In this document: one piece after another, positions 58,823 to 60,455 of the stretch
How the letters are laid out: every line of letters starts with the position of its first letter
How positions within the stretch are numbered: the stretch's first letter is position 1
Origin: Amycolatopsis acidicola
Lineage (GTDB): Bacteria; Actinomycetota; Actinomycetes; Mycobacteriales; Pseudonocardiaceae
Direction of reading: 5' to 3'
Length of the DNA stretch: 60,455 nucleotides
Assembly (NCBI RefSeq): GCF_007713735.2
Contig: NZ_VMNW02000052.1
Location: forward strand, 1-60,455
Position numbers and translations under genes: made by a program
The notes under the pieces: model-generated
Databases searched by the model: none
Told to the model about the DNA's origin: nothing
Seen by the model: only the letters and a program-made list of their open reading frames with translations

Positions 58823-59452
58823 TCAGCGGGCGGTGAGTCCGGCCAGCACGGTGCACAGGCCCTGGCGATACACCTGGAAGTACGAGTCGTCCGCGGTGCT
58901 GAGGAACCAGCCCGGTGGCGGGGTGCGGGCGCGGTGCGTGAGTTCGAGGCTCACCAGCCCGTGCATCGTCGTCCACACGAGATACCCGGCGATGTCGGGA
59001 TCGCTGCCCGGCGGCGCCGCGGGGTGGACGCGTTTGGCGAGCAGGTCGTAGCTGCACCGCTGGGCGAGCACGCGGAGATCCGGGTCCGGGTCGTAGCCCG
59101 GCACCACGCGCTCGAACATGAACGCGTACCGGGCGGGGCTTTCCAGCGCGAAACCACGGTAGGCGCAGGCGAAGGCCAGCACGTCGGCGAGCACGTCCCC
59201 GGCGGGCTGCGGCACCTGCGCCAGCTCCTTCTCGAGCATCTCGAACGTGCGCTCGTAGAGGGCGTCCAGAACGCCCGTCCGGCCGCCGAAGCGCGTGTAC
59301 ACGCCGATGGTCGTGGTGCCGGCGGCTTCCGCCAGCCCGCGCACCGTCAGCCCCGCCACGCCCTGCTCGACGAGCACTTTGAGCGCGGCCTGGAGGAACC
59401 GCTCACGGCTGTTGGCCTCGGCAGGACCGCTCTGTCCGTGTCGGGTGGCCAT
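58823..59452 (-). CDS. TetR family transcriptional regulator
   Basis: A 209-residue TetR-type regulator. The helix-turn-helix at about 25-70 reads LTVRGLAEAAGTTTIGVYTR then FGGRTGVLDALYERTF; the C-terminal domain is of the TetR_C_13/WHG type. ATG at 59452 is preceded by AAAGGGGGT. It is divergent from the folP2-like gene, with a 73-base gap that shows no obvious dyad. Confidence 0.9.
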   Translation of the reverse strand: MATRHGQSGPAEANSRERFLQAALKVLVEQGVAGLTVRGLAEAAGTTTIGVYTRFGGRTGVLDALYERTFEMLEKELAQVPQPAGDVLADVLAFACAYRGFALESPARYAFMFERVVPGYDPDPDLRVLAQRCSYDLLAKRVHPAAPPGSDPDIAGYLVWTTMHGLVSLELTHRARTPPPGWFLSTADDSYFQVYRQGLCTVLAGLTAR

Positions 59453-59525
59453 CCGCGCACCCCCTTTGGTCTCCGGAGAGGAACCCAGGCTATAACGCCT
59501 GTCGGCGCGGCCGGATGCGCCAGGC

Positions 59526-60410
59526 ATGATGGGGTGCGTGTCACCAGTCGAACTCACCTTCCGCGGGCGGCCGGTCGCCCGGGACCGCGCCCTGGTCATG
59601 GCCATCGTCAACCGCACACCCGACTCGTTCTACGACCACGGCGCGTCCTTCGAGGACGCGCCCGCGCTGGAGAACGTGGACCGGGTCGTCGCCGAGGGCG
59701 CGGACATCGTGGACGTCGGCGGGGTGAAGGCCGGGCCGGGCAGCGACGTGGACGTGGCGGAGGAGATCCGCCGCGTGGTGCCGTTCGTCGAGGAGATCCG
59801 GCGGCGGCACCCGGATCTCGTGATCAGCGTCGACACGTGGCGGCACGAGGTCGGCAGGCTGGCCTGTGAAGCCGGGGCCGATCTGCTCAACGACACCTGG
59901 GCCGGCGCGGACGAGAAACTGGCCGAGGTGGCCGCGGAGTTCGGCGCGGGCTACGTCTGTTCCCACACCGGTGGAGCCATTCCGCGCACGCGGCCGTTCC
60001 GGGTGCGGTACGAGGATCTGGTGCGGGAGGTGGTGGAGGAGACCACCCGCCGCGCCGAGCACGTCGTGTCGCTCGGGGTGCCACGCGGCGGGGTGCTGAT
60101 CGACCCGACGCACGACTTCGGCAAGAACACCTGGCACAGCCTCAGCCTGCTGCGGCACGCGGACGAGCTCGTCGCCACCGGCTGGCCGGTGCTGATGGCG
60201 TTGTCCAACAAGGACTTCGTGGGGGAGACGCTCGGCGTGGAACTCCAGGAGCGGCTCGACGGCACGCTGGCCGCCACGGCACTCGCCGCGAAGGACGGCG
60301 CGCAAGTGTTCCGCGTGCACGAGGTGCGCCAGACGCGGCGCGTGCTGGAGATGGTGGCGGCGATCCAGGGAGACCGCCCGCCGGCCCGCGCCGTGCGCGG
60401 ACTCGCCTGA
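59526..60410 (+). CDS. folP2: Dihydropteroate synthase-like protein (FolP2 type)
   Basis: A 294-residue pterin-binding TIM barrel. The DHPS pattern is visible: LVMAIVNRTPDSFYDHG, ADIVDVGGVKAGPG, ISVDTWR, LLNDTWAG, LIDPTHDFGKNTW, ALSNKDFVG and FRVHEVRQ. Two loops differ from true FolP: GVKAGPG replaces the pABA-side GESTRPG, and SNKDF replaces SRKSF. These are marks of the actinobacterial FolP2 paralogue, which is not known to make dihydropteroate. Starts at 59526, 59529 or GTG 59538 are all possible. Its position near the window end hides downstream partners. Confidence 0.85.
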   Translation: MMGCVSPVELTFRGRPVARDRALVMAIVNRTPDSFYDHGASFEDAPALENVDRVVAEGADIVDVGGVKAGPGSDVDVAEEIRRVVPFVEEIRRRHPDLVISVDTWRHEVGRLACEAGADLLNDTWAGADEKLAEVAAEFGAGYVCSHTGGAIPRTRPFRVRYEDLVREVVEETTRRAEHVVSLGVPRGGVLIDPTHDFGKNTWHSLSLLRHADELVATGWPVLMALSNKDFVGETLGVELQERLDGTLAATALAAKDGAQVFRVHEVRQTRRVLEMVAAIQGDRPPARAVRGLA

Positions 60411-60455
60411 CCGCTCTGTCCTTTGAGGACAGTCCTGGGCTGCCCCCTTTCCCGC

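Noticed and set aside
57252..59057. A 601-codon open frame antisense to rpsA
   Set aside because: Leu/Val/Asp-rich repeats mirror the S1 repeats and acidic tail; it runs through the terminator.

Overview
The window is high-GC actinobacterial chromosome, most like the family Pseudonocardiaceae (Amycolatopsis-type); the taxon is inferred. Signs are the very GC-rich third codon positions, many GTG/TTG starts, short overlapping ATGA/GTGA gene junctions, an actinobacterial four-S1-domain rpsA, an ANTAR regulator of the PdtaR type, a PknB-type kinase and a FolP2-type DHPS paralogue. I see no rRNA, insertion sequence, phage or CRISPR array.

Left part, 1-26.9 kb, accessory and catabolic. A TetR gene with a twin operator precedes a maleylpyruvate-isomerase-like gene. 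A divergent LysR gene (8547-9473) faces a minus-strand operon: pxpA-pxpB-pxpC (5-oxoprolinase), aminotransferase, MHS-type carrier, an M24-like protein without visible metal ligands, and an aldo/keto reductase. A second minus-strand operon (16330 to 9443) packs six NAD(P)-dependent dehydrogenases, an RraA-like aldolase and a TIM-barrel isomerase. A 27-nt element with 22 identities lies at almost the same distance upstream of both operons, which suggests one LysR regulon. Next come a YdfG-like SDR, a membrane Ser/Thr kinase, a 34-bp tandem repeat array, a TetR/SDR divergent pair with two dyad operators, a small cupin, a 958-residue STAND-like ATPase, and a set of small stress-type genes with a divergent HxlR regulator.

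Middle part, 26.9-40.85 kb, the most distinctive region. Two TetR genes follow a cytoplasmic-looking AroQ-gamma chorismate mutase. Downstream are an operon (isochorismatase-fold hydrolase, alpha/beta hydrolase, flavin ring hydroxylase, HyuA, HyuB with a C-terminal zinc-ribbon-like extension), a membrane protein/flavin disulfide reductase pair, and an operon of alpha/beta hydrolase plus extradiol dioxygenase ending in an SDR pseudogene. One 18-bp dyad recurs at three places (26953, 28653, 38457), with 25 identical bases in two of them, and ties AroQ/TetR1 and the two ring-degradation operons together. A different GAACGTTC-type site recurs near TetR2 and the disulfide reductase pair. I read this as a two-regulator catabolic system for an unidentified aromatic, N-heteroaromatic or aryl-ketone compound.

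Right part, 40.9-60.4 kb, mostly conserved core: a tRNA with a CAA anticodon, pdtaR, the branched-chain amino acid ABC transporter livKHMGF with a strong terminator, a hot-dog thioesterase, polA, a decaying AraC/VOC pair, a TetR-controlled YhgE/Pip exporter-like operon with a perfect 24-bp palindrome, GNAT and methyltransferase genes, rpsA with terminator, a TetR gene and a folP2-like gene. The palindrome GTCCAC-W-RTGGAC is strikingly repeated across the whole window.
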